Assembly: GCF_943734655.1 (NCBI RefSeq)
Contig: NC_071354.1
Location: 74,281,338 to 74,345,337 of the forward strand
Length of the DNA stretch: 64,000 bases
Direction of reading: 5' to 3'
DNA from: Sabethes cyaneus
Lineage: Eukaryota > Arthropoda > Insecta > Diptera > Culicidae
Under the pieces are notes generated by a model. That model did not search any database and was not told the DNA's origin. It saw only the letters and a program-made list of their open reading frames with translations. The translations under genes and the position numbers were made by a program. Positions 21,199 to 31,617 of this stretch are shown piece by piece; position 1 is the stretch's first letter; every line of letters begins with the position of its first letter.

Positions 21199-22791
21199 TT
21201 ACTTCCGAAAATTCTGGTTGGTGCTTCGGACCGGATGGCTAAATTTACCGGCGCTTTCCCTCGCACGTTGCAGGTACTGGATTCTCTGATTGTTGAGATG
21301 CCGTCGATAACCTTCCAAGTCGTCAGATGCTGCCTGTTTCGGTACACCAAAATCCTCGTGTACCACGAAAAAGATTTTCTGCAGGTCCTGCGCAGAGACC
21401 GGTAGTCCTTCTGAAGCCAAATTCATCTTTATGCTGGTGTTCGTCATGCCTTCGTAGCAGAACGTCGGTTCCTTGTCGTGCATGTATGCCAGGTAAAGAC
21501 GAATGAGATACATAATTTTCGGATCTCGCAGTCGCGCTTTCAGGAAACGTCCGTCTCCGCCAGCTGATTGCTGCGTTAAGCTGACGATAGGTGGACGCAT
21601 CGGGTCGGGTGTCCAGGTAGATGTTGAGTGCGATGATGACGTTGACGGTGTTGACGCAGTGCTATTTCCCGCTGGTGGTGATTCAATTCTATTGTGTTTT
21701 GTCTGGTGGCCCGTGTGGTAGGGGTTTAGAATTTCACCCTTTTGGAAGTCAATAAACTTTGGCACTGAAAGTCCTGCAATTGGGTGGTCCGTATTTGATG
21801 GTGGACCAGCAAATTGTACTTTCGCTGTGGCCAGTAGCTGTTTGTCCGAAGCATTCGTACGGGTTTGGTTACCGATTCTATGATTGCTATTTATATTGTT
21901 CTTAGTTTTGATGCGCTGTTGTTTACTGCGTTTTCTGCTACGTCTGGCTTTTTCCGCAGCTCTTTCCTGAAGCCTACGAGTCCGTTGTTTGGCGTCATAC
22001 ATCGACCAGTTCTGCATCCAGCGCCATTTATTGCCCAAAAATCGCCATCCTGGAGATGAATGGTCAGTTTTAGGTTGTAGATTTTCATTATTTGCTGATG
22101 AAGCTTCTGCTAATTCTTCCTGTAATGTCTTCTGTGGCGGCGAAACAGCTGTTGCATTCGTTTCAACAGCAGACACAGCTGTTGAGACCAATTTTACCTC
22201 GTCCAGAATTTCGCGAAGGGTTGACTCGCAATTATATTGAGGTAATGATGTGTCGGCTCTTTCCATCGATAGAGCCATGTCGGTTGTCAGGCTTGATAGC
22301 CGTTCGTCCAAATATTCTTTTATTTTTTGTGACATCATTGAGTTTGCTTCGTTGATGCCAGTTATGGTCGTGTGCGCTTGTGAGTCACACGACTGAATGT
22401 GCTGACTGACCGCGTTGCACATTTTGTTGTTATTTGTGTTTATTGCTGCCAATGTTACTTTAACGTCGCTGAGCAGTTGTTCGATGCTATCGAAAAGTTC
22501 CGATACCAGGCAGAATTTCTTTAAGTCAGCAGCAACACGATGGTTAGCGTCGGTCTGTGAGGTAATGGCCTCTATGAGCTGCTCCTGTTGATGAAGCAGC
22601 TTCCTCACGTCGGCCTCCTTCCGTAGTATTTCCTGGCAATCGGCGCACATAGGCACCATGAAAGCCGTGATAAAATGCTCACGCTGCCGCTGCACTCCGA
22701 TGCATGCTGCATGATATTGTTTGTTACAATATTCGCACTTCCATAGGAAGCGGTCGTCACTGATACCACACGATTTAACTCCGCACGGCAT
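21199..22791 (-). CDS. LINE ORF1: PHD-finger protein
   Basis: This 530-residue protein starts at the ATG at 22791 (MPCGVKSCG); an open extension upstream has no ATG. Residues 3-52 form a PHD-type zinc finger, C3-C8-C19-C22-H27-C30-C49-C52, as in ORF1 of CR1/T1/Q LINEs. About residues 60-130 are heptad-rich and may form a coiled coil for oligomerisation. A strongly basic stretch near the middle (RRLQERAAEKARRSRKRSKQ) suits RNA binding. A Ser/Thr-rich linker follows, then a conserved-looking C-terminal domain containing MYLIRLYLAYMHDKEPTFCY and a VVHEDFGVPKQ block. Known role of the family: binding element RNA in a ribonucleoprotein with ORF2. The frame is undamaged. It ends at 21199, where the open frame of ORF2 already overlaps it. 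Confidence 0.8.
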   Translation of the reverse strand: MPCGVKSCGISDDRFLWKCEYCNKQYHAACIGVQRQREHFITAFMVPMCADCQEILRKEADVRKLLHQQEQLIEAITSQTDANHRVAADLKKFCLVSELFDSIEQLLSDVKVTLAAINTNNNKMCNAVSQHIQSCDSQAHTTITGINEANSMMSQKIKEYLDERLSSLTTDMALSMERADTSLPQYNCESTLREILDEVKLVSTAVSAVETNATAVSPPQKTLQEELAEASSANNENLQPKTDHSSPGWRFLGNKWRWMQNWSMYDAKQRTRRLQERAAEKARRSRKRSKQQRIKTKNNINSNHRIGNQTRTNASDKQLLATAKVQFAGPPSNTDHPIAGLSVPKFIDFQKGEILNPYHTGHQTKHNRIESPPAGNSTASTPSTSSSHSTSTWTPDPMRPPIVSLTQQSAGGDGRFLKARLRDPKIMYLIRLYLAYMHDKEPTFCYEGMTNTSIKMNLASEGLPVSAQDLQKIFFVVHEDFGVPKQAASDDLEGYRRHLNNQRIQYLQRARESAGKFSHPVRSTNQNFRK

Positions 22792-22961
22792 GATTGATGA
22801 TAAAAACGCGCGATTAAAACACAAAATTATTCACTATGTTATTGGTAAAAACGCTTACGCGACAGTTTAAGCGGTAAAATAAATATAATTTAAAATTATG
22901 AAGAGCGCGCGCAGCAGCGATTCGAAAACGCGTGCGTCCGGTGTGACTGCCACTTGGCGAA
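22792..22961 (-). other. LINE 5' leader / presumed internal promoter
   Basis: About 170 bases lie between the hexamer and the ORF1 ATG. The outermost 60 are GC-rich (GCGCGCGCTCTTC and CGCACGCG blocks) and the rest AT-rich. Full-length LINEs of this type carry a downstream promoter here, so transcription presumably starts near the GGCAGTCACACC text at about 22951. This is an inference from the family; no exact initiator and downstream-element match was confirmed. Confidence 0.4.
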
Positions 22962-23047
22962 AGTAATAGTAATAGTAATAGTAATAGTAATAGTAATAGT
23001 AATAGTAATAGTAATAGTAATAGTAATAGTAATAGTAATAGTAATAG
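22962..23047 (+). repeat. (AGTAAT)n hexanucleotide tract, right block
   Basis: About 14 perfect, uninterrupted copies of AGTAAT directly at the 5' end of the LINE. It is the longest of the three blocks of this tract. Confidence 0.9.
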
Positions 23048-23271
23048 AGCCTTCTAGAGCAAACAAGTGGAGAAGAAGGAATAGAGTTCGGACTTATTGC
23101 CTAAAAGAACATTACGGAATTTCTTTATAAGCATTTTTCAAAATTTTCATACAATTTTAGGTCGTAATCCCACGAAACGAAAATCACAATTAGACCATTA
23201 CAAATATTTTACAAAGTTTTTATCCTTCCGTTGGTGGGAACAACGAATGAGACTTTTCTTAAAAAGCATAA

Positions 23272-23462
23272 TTAAAAAACAAAGCCTAGGTGCTACATTC
23301 CGTTATCGAAACTTAACCTTCTGTTTTTATACGACAGACTTCGCAGCCAGCTGTTAGAGTACAGGACAATTGCAGGGCCAGTTGCTACGATCCTATTGAC
23401 TCTAATAGCCGCTCCTAGCTGAGAGTCGAACATACGACGACTGGCTTATTAGGCCAGCGTTA
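23272..23462 (-). mobile_element. tRNA-related SINE, 5' truncated
   Basis: On the minus strand it reads GTCGTCGTATGTTCGACTCT (box B region), then TTAGAGTCAATAGGATCG, CTGTACTCTAACAGCTGG, GCGAAGTCTGTCGTATAAAA and AGGCTTTG, the same order as the complete SINE at 36342-36556. The head before box B is shortened. An 11-bp duplication AAAAAGCATAA flanks it (23261-23271 and 23463-23473), evidence of LINE-assisted insertion. Confidence 0.75.
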
Positions 23463-23539
23463 AAAAAGCATAAATATTGTAGCATATTTGGCGTTTTCAC
23501 CTCAAATTTGTTCGTGATAAACAAATCTACAAATCCTAC

Positions 23540-23640
23540 CAAAAGTGAGACAAAATCGAAAGATTTGTTTTACCATTTTTCTGTCATCGCATTGTTTGAA
23601 CTTCCACTTTTGCTTTGTGCTAGGAGCGTTAACACTACGT
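23540..23640 (-). repeat. dispersed repeat, copy of 7380-7465
   Basis: TTACCATTTTTCTGTCATCG and GTTTGAACTTCCACTTTTG correspond to TTACCAGTTTTTGTTCGTCG and GTTCGAACTTCCACTTCTG at 7410-7450. The minus strand reads as QKWKFKQCDDRKMV. Possibly the residue of a coding mobile element; identity unknown. Confidence 0.45.
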
Positions 23641-24075
23641 ACACTTTTTTACAACGGTAATCTTTCCAATAGACGGCAGAGGGGACGGCAGAAAAAGTAG
23701 GAAACAAAGTTGTAGATAGTATCTCCAGGGCGAGACAAGACGTGAAGGGAACAGAGCAGAAATTTACGTAGGGGAGGATCATTGGGAGCCAAATATTACC
23801 GGATTCGAACCAATCTTTTTCCACAGGCTTTGTAATTCGCAGATATTGATGAACCTTTGAATCACCTTTGGGTAAAGAGGAATGTTATACAAATTTAATA
23901 AGTGTTGCTCGAAAAGTTTTCAGATTTTCCTGGACATCGCTTATTTTAGAAATTTATAAATTTTGAACCCATCATCGTAGAATTAACATTCTTTCATAAA
24001 ATGTAGGCAAATTCACAAAAAATATCTGGGTGGGCTTCAGATATATTTTTTACTTTCCAAATATATTTTCACTCA

Positions 24076-24300
24076 AAGGGAAATGAGTAGTCATTAACTT
24101 CGTCGAAGAGCCCAATTTCGGAGGCAGTTTTTGGGCCCAAAACAGGGGCTCTGACTTTAGAAATGTATTCTCTATGTTCTTCTTGCCAATCTGAACAAAG
24201 AGAATATATTTTTATGAACAGATTTTTTGATTCAGACAAAAAAAACTACTTTGAAAATTTACCGTATCAATGACGACTTATTTCTCCTTAAAGCCTATGA
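24076..24300. mobile_element. TIR MITE, family with 52668-52888
   Basis: The left end GGGAAATGAGTAGTCATTAA mirrors the right end TCAATGACGACTTATTTCTC when reverse-complemented. The interior shares CCCAATTTCGGAGGCAGTTT, TTTGGGCCCAAAA and AGAATATATTTTTATGAACA with 52668-52888 and, in part, with 28458-28600. No coding capacity. Confidence 0.6.
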
Positions 24301-24344
24301 ATTTGGAAACAAAAAAATATCTTGTAAATGTACTATACAGTAGA

Positions 24345-24470
24345 ACACTGTCTGATCCTACTAACTCCAGAAGCACCGCCCATCCGAGATTCGAACATAC
24401 GATGATTGGTTTGTGAAGCAGCATCGTACCTGGAAGCTACCTGGGAGGCTCTACCTTTGGTATTATTCTT
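24345..24470 (-). mobile_element. tRNA-related SINE fragment
   Basis: On the minus strand it shows GTAGCTTCCAGGTACGATGC (box A region) and CATCGTATGTTCGAATCTCG (box B GTTCGAATC), then GGAGTTAGTAGGATC. The head resembles the SINE at 38118-38310 more than that at 36342. The 3' part is missing or unrecognisable. Confidence 0.6.
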
Positions 24471-24695
24471 GTTATAAAGCTGCTGCCTTATTGGTAGCAA
24501 AAAGAGTGCTAGTTTTGCTACCAACAGCGCCATGAATACATTAAATTGAACTATGCTTTCTTCTGCAATATTGTAGATAATAACTAACTCTACAAGTGCT
24601 CCATACATATCACTTTTAACTTCTGTTTGACTAAAGCGGTATAGTCAAAAGAGTAGAATTGAAACAAAAAGGGTCTACTAAACCTGAGTTTTCTA

Positions 24696-25629
24696 AATAA
24701 CGGGTGACAACTAAAATTTTGGAATTTTTTGAGGCCCTTATGCTCAACAAACGAGCTCAGAGAGAAATGAGAGTATGTATGTGTTAGCTCTCTCTCTCTC
24801 TCCTCTTTTTGTCAATATTTTTTGTTTTGTTTATGCTCACCCAATTTTGCTTAAAATGGCGGCGAAACATGAAACATTTCGGGAGCGCGTTGTACACTTC
24901 TACGAGCTGCCACAGAAATCTCGGCAAAAAGTATACGGTACGACATTTAAAAAGCGAATATGTTGCGAGTTAGTCTGTTTACCATATCCTAAGATGCCCA
25001 ACAACTATTCGCAAGCAAGGTAGTGGAAGACCAGCCAAAATTATGGACGCAGAAGGACATCGTGCTCTTTGTCCTGCCTTGAACAACAGGCCCTCTGGTT
25101 TGGCTATCAATTAAGATGTGCCCAGACGAATGTTTGAAGCAAATTTTGATCCCATTTCTACAAAAATATCATGCAAATGGACAATACGTGTTTTGGCCGG
25201 TTAGAGCATCATCCCATTATGCCAAAAAACACAATCGTTCCTGAATACTCAGTTGATCCCATATTTGTACCCAAAAACCACGACCCGAAAATTTTGTCTC
25301 AGTGCGCCCAATCAAAGATTTCTTCGGGATTTTGATTTCCCTGGTGTACAAAAATAACTGGAGAGCCACGAACTGGAAACAGTTGATTGGTAGAATTAAG
25401 AGAAGCATTGGCAAAATTGACATGACGGCCGTACAATGCTCCTGTTCCGACATCAAACGGAAGCTTCGCCGAACACCCAATTACGGACCGTTTTCAAATG
25501 TACACTAACTTTTTTTCAACAATAGACAATGTATCTTTAATTTCGGTAAATCAGATCTTCTTCATGTATCTTTGTCTTTTTTGACAGATTGAGAAAAAAA
25601 ATCCAAAATTTTAGTTGTCACCCGTTATT
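24696..25629 (+). mobile_element. Tc1/mariner-superfamily element, DD37E type, 934 bp
   Basis: The ends AATAACGGGTGACAACTAAA and its reverse complement at the right form TIRs of about 35 bp, flanked by TA on both sides (24694-24695, 25630-25631). Inside is a broken transposase on the plus strand (24856-25508). The spacing of its second and third acidic positions is 37 residues, the signature of the ITmD37E-type elements reported from mosquitoes. At 934 bp it is shorter than the roughly 1.3 kb expected, so it carries internal deletions. Confidence 0.8.
24856..25508 (+). pseudogene. DD37E-type transposase pseudogene
   Basis: The N-terminal helix-turn-helix region starts at an ATG at 24856 (MAAKHETFRERVVHFYELPQ) and runs to a stop near 25023. 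The middle, including the first catalytic Asp block, is largely deleted. The C-terminal part resumes with FLQKYHANGQYVFWPVRASS, where the conserved second Asp (WPD) is Val (codon 25200-25202). After a frame-disturbed stretch it reads RPIKDFFGILISLVYKNNW, where the conserved Glu of PIE is Lys (25314-25316). It then ends with RRTPNYGPFSN near 25500. Distance from the Val to the Lys is 37 residues, which fixes the family. Loss of both visible acidic residues, plus stops and the deletion, means no activity. Confidence 0.75.
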
Positions 25630-25984
25630 TAACTTCAAGCCTGCTTCATATTATAGTTTTGAAAAATGCCGATTTCTGAGGAAAATGTTTTTGAATTCCA
25701 CAGTAGAAAAAATGGAAGAATCTCTCGTTTTGACATCTTATTTTTGACATGGGGTGACCAATCTATTTTGGTTTGAACAGTGCGTTACGTGTACTCTATT
25801 TTGGACATTTACGGAAAAATCAATTGGAAGGGTCCAAAATGAACTACGCATAGTGGCGTTGTGAAATATAGGCGGATTATCGTATTCCTAAAAGTTGCTT
25901 GGTGTATTTCTCCATGTAATATGATATTCAGTATATTTTTTCCTTCAAAACGCTTTGTTAGGTACCCTGTATTTCTTTCAACCA

Positions 25985-26250
25985 ATAGGTTGAAAAATAC
26001 GCAGGTATATGTTTATTGATGTTTTATTTCCAAAAAGACTTTCATTTCGTCGGCATGGATTAGAGATTTCAGATTTTTACACTGAAGGAATTATCAATTA
26101 TGTATAGAATAAAAAGAAGGGCTCCCAAGGGTGAGCCCTGGGGAACATCTAGAATTACTCTTGTTGAATTTGACTTCTTTTCGAGAACTTAAATAATTTG
26201 TTGGCAAACACTACTAAAATAACAAGCAAGACTGCCAAGATTATTAATTT
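25985..26250 (-). pseudogene. decayed LINE reverse-transcriptase fragment, relative of the intact LINE
   Basis: On the minus strand it reads QIIxV, then DVPQGSPLGALLFILYIID, NSFSV and IHADEMK. These correspond to QQIIKFN, SGVPQGSHLGPLLFILYVND and IYADDMKLF of the intact LINE at 18218-21112. The catalytic YADD is HADE and there are stops. At base level TTTCCAAAAAGACTTTCAT and TCGTCGGCAT match 19021-19050 closely, so this is an old copy of a sister family. Confidence 0.75.
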
Positions 26251-26589
26251 TGACACCCTATGCTAATGCAACGTTGTATTCGAACTTTATCCCATGACGA
26301 TCTCTCCAGAGATATTCGATTCTGGACAGATTTATCAGTATATTATCTACTAAAATGAATGGCGAATCCTGATCTAAGCTTACTTACAACATTCTTCTTC
26401 ATGTGCCACTTATGGAAACCAGCATTCCGCTTCTTTCTCCAAACAGATCTGAGTTGACATGGCCGGTATTGTTATGGGTCCCATCTAATATGCCTACGCT
26501 AAAATTTGTACAATGAGAAGTTCACACTCCTTCCTAGGGGTAATTTTGTTTGGTTGATTGTGCTGTTTCCCGTCGACGGTTATTTTTTT

Positions 26590-26835
26590 TGCATGGCGTG
26601 GGAGCGTCTGTGTGAGTGTATGGAATGGTAAAAACTGGAGGGACAAAATTAGATATGAGACTATCTAATATAAGGGTGTGGCGGTAGTTTAATTGCAAAA
26701 ACATTCGGGTACCAATCGAGAGAGTATGGGTTGGAGTTCCACCTGCCATTGAACGACCCAATATATTTAATTTTAGCCTCATATCGAAATGTTTTCATTC
26801 TTCGCACCAAAAGCTCCTAGACTTGTACTTAAAAG
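26590..26835 (+). repeat. dispersed repeat, copy of 9455-9705
   Basis: It shares AACTGGAGGGACAAAATTAG, GTAGTTTAATTGCAAAAACA, TCGGGTACCAATCGA and GACCCAATATATTTAA in the order seen at 9455-9705. No coding function. Confidence 0.6.
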
Positions 26836-27059
26836 TAAATAACGAAAAAAGAACGATAAATCGTGTGAGAGAATAAGACGAAAAATGTCAATTCTAATTT
26901 CAAGTAAAACTTTGTGTCTAATTTTGTGTTTGTCCAGTTTGAAGTAAAACTTTAAGTTTAAAGTAGTTCAAATTCAAGTCTATTATTTTTTATTTCCGAT
27001 TTTAGGTTCAATTTTAGGTCAATTTTATGTAGACGAAACACAGCCAGAGAAAAAATAAA

Positions 27060-27350
27060 AAAAAAACAAAATTTTGTTTTTTCACCCATCTTTTCTTCAT
27101 TTTTCCTCAAGCTGTATTTCATTGATAAAGTTCAAAAGTTATAAAAGTCTTTGCCAAGCACCTACCAACAAAACAAAAAAAAGTTTGTTCCAATACGTTG
27201 TGTAGTTTCTGAGAAAAAGGTACATAAAGTTTGAAAATCGTAGTTTTTCAGAAGCGGCATTTTATTCCGTTCCAAGGTTGTCCACACCGCACTGAAACGC
27301 TTATGTGTATGATCGATTTTCGGCCACTTCCCGTGGTCGGATCATTACAA
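27060..27350 (+). repeat. dispersed repeat, copy of 43400-43690
   Basis: From about 27125 identity with 43455-43690 exceeds about 85% by eye. Shared blocks are GTCTTTGCCAAGC, ACCAACAAAACAAAAAAA, TTGTGTAGTTTCTGAGAAAA, GTACATAAAGTTTGAAAATC and TTCCCGTGGTCGGATCATTA. The two copies are in the same orientation. Confidence 0.75.
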
Positions 27351-28350
27351 AATTGCTAACAAAATATGCGGAAAAGACCCTTACCCTTCCTTCATGCTGA
27401 ATTCTATATTTACCCATTGAAGACCCTTGACAGTGCAAAAGTCCGTAGTATAGTTAAGTGTACTGGTCAGAGGAATGAATGAGTCCTCGCCAGGGAGGGC
27501 TATAATATGGGATTGTACTGGCAACAAGGAATAAGTGGGTAAAGTAGTAAAATGTTTACGTTGGACCGCGACAGTGACTCTGTCTCTGAAACTCTGAGAC
27601 AAGTAAAACAGAGGAAAAAGTGCAAGTAGTCTTCCTAATATCGGCAGGAACTACATCAGACAGAATAAAGTCCCGACTCGATTATCCGACTGTCCGTTTT
27701 ATTTTTGCTCCGGGTAATCGAACCATTTTTTGGTATGTATATCAAATTTCTTACGTTAAGTTCAAAGACTTGGATTTTCTAAATCTTTTTAATATTAATC
27801 AATTTTCCTAAAGTCTGAAAATTTTTTTTTAACATTTTATTTCCTCATGATAATGATGGATAACAATGATGATGACCCGAAAAAGAATTTACATTAAATT
27901 TTGTTATAGAAACAATGCGTCTACAACAGTTTTTACTGTGGACATTGTAAGTTATGGTGAATTTTATTGTAAAAGTGTCGCAAGTTCAAATTTTTGTTTC
28001 CTATTTTATACAATAGAATTGGTCATATTTCATCACAAATTTACTGCCTTTTTTAATGTTTTCTTTTTTCGCTTAAAAAATTACCATAAAAGGACGATAA
28101 CTGTAACTGTAAATGTAAATTTTTGTTCGCGAAAAAATAGATTTTTTTATTGTTACAGATACTTAACAACCCGTCATTTTTATGGTAGAACCTCTCAAAA
28201 CCATGGAAGTTATGGTCGACTACAATAAGTTTTGTGGTTTGGTTATCTTTTCCAACGATAGGTTTTATTATTTTTACTGTATTTTACATAGGATATGTAA
28301 CTATAATATTTATCTTCATGCTATGGTTATTTTTTTTCCGGGGATGGATA
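27351..28350. other. no recognised gene
   Basis: 27562-27610 repeats text of 9762-9800 (CGCGACAGTG, GAGACAAGTAAAAC). 27668-27722 contains an inverted pair, TCGATTATCCG and CGGGTAATCGA, of the kind found at ends of some pogo-like elements, but no complete element could be delimited. The rest is AT-rich. Confidence 0.4.
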
Positions 28351-28450
28351 ATGATGATGATGTGATAATGATGATGGATATTGATGATGATGGATAATGA
28401 TGATGGATGAGGATGATGCTGATAAACATGATATTGATGATGATGCTTGC
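28344..28450 (+). repeat. degenerate (GAT)n tract
   Basis: Runs of GATGAT interrupted by GATAAT and GATATT. A simple-sequence tract; the repetitive open frames across it are artefacts. Confidence 0.8.
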
Positions 28451-28457
28451 TGATAAA

Positions 28458-28600
28458 TCCTTTCAAGCGAAATGAGCATTCATTAATTTTTCATCGGAAA
28501 ATCTAATTTCGGAAGCAGTTTTGGCTGCTGGGCGATGGGCTGTTTTAGAAATGTATTCGCTGCAATTTTCTTGCCAGTAGAATATATTTTTAATTGTCTA
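28458..28600. mobile_element. partial MITE, family with 24076-24300 and 52668-52888
   Basis: GAAATGAGCATTCATTAATT, AATTTCGGAAGCAGTTTTGG, AGAAATGTATTCGC and AGAATATATTTTT match the other two copies. The right end is missing. Confidence 0.5.
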
Positions 28601-31600
28601 CACTTAAAACACAAAGTAAATCAGTTCAGGTAAAATTTTGGTCAATACATAAAACAGCATAGAATATTGTAAATTTATGTTATGAACAGGAATTATAGTT
28701 GCGATATGATTGAACAGTTGGCAAATTTTTATGGTTAAGCTCTAACTGGATAAAATCGAAACGCTGTCGATAGAGGAAACTGTGGAAACAGCATTGTTAC
28801 TAATTGCTTCATAGGTGAAATGAAATAAATCCATCACAACTTTTAAAGTTTTATTGCATTTATGGCTCGCTTATTTCCGTTACCTATCTATAGGCGATTA
28901 ATTAGTAACGTGTTCAAAACCAACTAAAGTTTTCGTGTTCTCAACATACTTGATGAAACAGAGTCGAACCACCTGCAGTGTGGTTTCGTTCGTTGACTAA
29001 ACCGCATACAACAAACGACGAACGTGTTATGCTCCCACCGGCTGAGTCTTCTTGGAACTGGTACTCTTTGACAGTCGTCGAAAAAGGGGCATTCATTTAT
29101 GACTGTTTGAAAACAATAAATTAGTCAGTAAAGTCGGTGCGGTGGTAACGATATGTCAAATGGAAATGAAGAAAGAGTAATTTCTTTTATGAAGTGCTTT
29201 CTCGCAAGATAAATTTTAACGCATCGTCAGTGACTGTCGGGGTTTTTTTTGGGGCCAATCTCGCTGTCAGTGCGCTCCTCCGAGCACCGGTGCCAGAATC
29301 AGAACCGGTTTGTTTTTTTTTCGGCTTCGATCCGGTCGTAGGACGACGCGAGCTGACCACAAATGGTCATAAACGATTCTCGAAATGTAAATGAGAACTG
29401 CGAGAACGTGAGACGCTGCTCTGCTGCTGGCGGGATCAAATTTCGGGTTTCTTTCGACAGGTGTAGCAATCAGTTTCGTTGATGAACTGGCTGCTGGAGT
29501 GAATCCAGTCATCGCCTGATCCCTGGTGCCCACTGCAGCATAATCTGGTGAGCGTATAAGCACTGAATGTTTTCTCGAGATTGAGATGTGGACAACATCT
29601 AATATTTTATCCTTGATTTCCGCTAGCATTTGGTTTGAATTCACAACAAACATCGTGAGGTGCAGACCCAGTATTCAAAATAATTCCAATCTGATGATAA
29701 TCAAAATGGAAATCAGCTAAATTTTGACATCTCATCATGCATCAAAACATAAACAATTGACTAAGTTAAAATAAATATCAGAGCAGCACACATTTAATAT
29801 CTGATAAACGAGCGAATCGTTTCGTTCGTCTTGTGCTTTCGGTTTCCCCATCCTTGCCCATGATTGCAGTGGAAACGACTGCCATGGGGGATCGAACTGG
29901 TCGGGTCGGGGCCCGTACCCGTACAGTCCTCGTAGCCGAAACACGATAATATGCTACAATTTTTATAATTTCAAGGTCATTTAACACTCACGGCAGCACC
30001 ACCGGCAGTAAATAGTCAGGCAGTCGAAAAAGTCAAACGCTACTGCTGGCTGGCAGACACACTCACAACGACCCAATGCCACTGACTCTCATGTCGACAC
30101 ACACTTTATCGCTTCTCGAGCTCCGGTGGTCACACAGCAGACAGTGTTTGCGTTTGTGCGCGGGTGTGAGTTTATTTTTTCTCACGTACCGCCGTCTGTC
30201 AAACTGATAACGAAACCGATCGCCGATTGCTTTTCGTTGGGAAAGATTCAGGAATTGCGGTTTCTACTACGGTTTCCTGTGACATTTTTTTTATCAATCA
30301 GCACTTCGGTGGGAAGCGAAGTTTTTTTTGTGATTCTCTCTTTATCTGCTTTCTGTGTTCAGTAACATCGGCGATAAATTCGGAACAAGTGTAAACACTT
30401 TGGTCAGGGTTTTCCCCCTCGCAAGCGAGAAAAGCAAAGGAACTCGAATATTAAGCTTTTGTGATTGTTTTCAATCGATAATATGTCATTTACCCTGAAG
30501 ACCGATGATTTCCCAGCATATATCAATTGGAAAAATTACAATTTATAAAAATAATACAGAAGAAATATAGAAATTATGAAACCTTTGTGTTGTATGTTCT
30601 TAGGCTAATAGTAATTATAATAAGCCATGAATGCCTACCTAACCGCTTCGTGTGGTCTATAATCCCAAGAGGATCACATCGGTTGGGAATGTAGACTGTA
30701 GTAGGTATGTCCATCGCAATTTGCAAGACGTTTCAAATCTGCTTTAGATAGAGCTAACTGATGACACCACAATAGCGTGACCAAATGATTCTGGAACGTT
30801 TCTCCACTATCGTAGTTACTTGTTTCTAGACTACTGTTCATGGCGTCGTCGTCACAATCCTCGTCTTCAGGTTTGTTTGTCTATCAGACTCATTTCGCTA
30901 ATTAAATCACAACTCAAGCAGACATCGTCCGGAACTTGCGAAGAATCATCTGCTTGGCTACGGTACACCAACATTTTCCAGAGCATAGAATAAAGTACAC
31001 ATCCCAGCAATGCCCGATGCATCCTCGGACCCCCCCCCCCACTCCCCTCAGTCAGTGCAGTGGGAAAATGTCATCGTTCTATTGTTTACCCCGCTGCGGT
31101 TGCATGATCGGTGTAATTTTGTCTAATCATATAATTATTATGAAGTGGCTCCAAACTACCAGGAAGATTTGTTTTACTTTGACTTGCCTGGCTGGTTGGT
31201 TGCTCACGAGTCTCATGCCTCAGCCTCAGCCAGCGGGAGACGGGCGCCGTTGCACTTGCACACGACGCCGCTGTAGCAGCCGGTGTCGGCGTTTCTTACA
31301 CGTTCTGACTGAGCGCACCCAGACGAAACAATTTTCTTCGGGATCAACCACCGGATGATTGTCGTTTGTTTAAGTGCTGTTTTGTAAATTTGATACGTGA
31401 GTAAATTGAGTCCAGATGGAAGATTCAATGTTGGCAATTGTCAATGAAGAATCGGTTATTCGTCGGCTGCCTGTTATAAATGGAATAAACCTAACTAAAA
31501 CAGTATCAAATTGCCAACTTTAGTTGATATTGTTGTCAATTGATTTCATTAATATGATATAGGATACAACAAAAACTGGTTTGAGTCCAATTTAACCTAT
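28601..31600. other. mostly unique sequence, no recognised gene
   Basis: A minus-strand open frame from an ATG at 29653 to 29267 (128 codons) is the longest. Its product has no domain I recognise and the codon content follows the local composition. 31031-31039 is a C-run. The 29,900-30,400 stretch is GC-balanced, with short GACACACAC-type text. Confidence 0.4.
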
Positions 31601-31617
31601 ATCTTAATACAGTATTT

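Larger units (their letters stand above)
18078..22961 (-). mobile_element. full-length CR1/T1/Q-like LINE, both ORFs open
   Basis: This is a non-LTR retrotransposon on the minus strand. From 5' to 3' it has a leader of about 170 bases (22961-22792), ORF1 (PHD finger), ORF2 (endonuclease and reverse transcriptase), a short 3' UTR and a (TAAA)n-type tail (18114-18078). A PHD-type ORF1 with an endonuclease-RT ORF2 of about 960 residues fits the CR1/T1/Q group known from mosquitoes. Neither ORF shows an internal stop, so the copy is young. The hexamer abuts both ends, so a target duplication cannot be told from the tract. A decayed relative lies at 25990-26250. Confidence 0.85.

Noticed and set aside
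27668..27722. Inverted pair TCGATTATCCG / CGGGTAATCGA as a complete MITE
   Set aside because: Only about 11-bp arms, no clear target duplication and no second copy in the window.
29267..29653. 128-codon minus-strand frame from an ATG
   Set aside because: No recognisable domain or splice context; kept only as a remark in the region entry.
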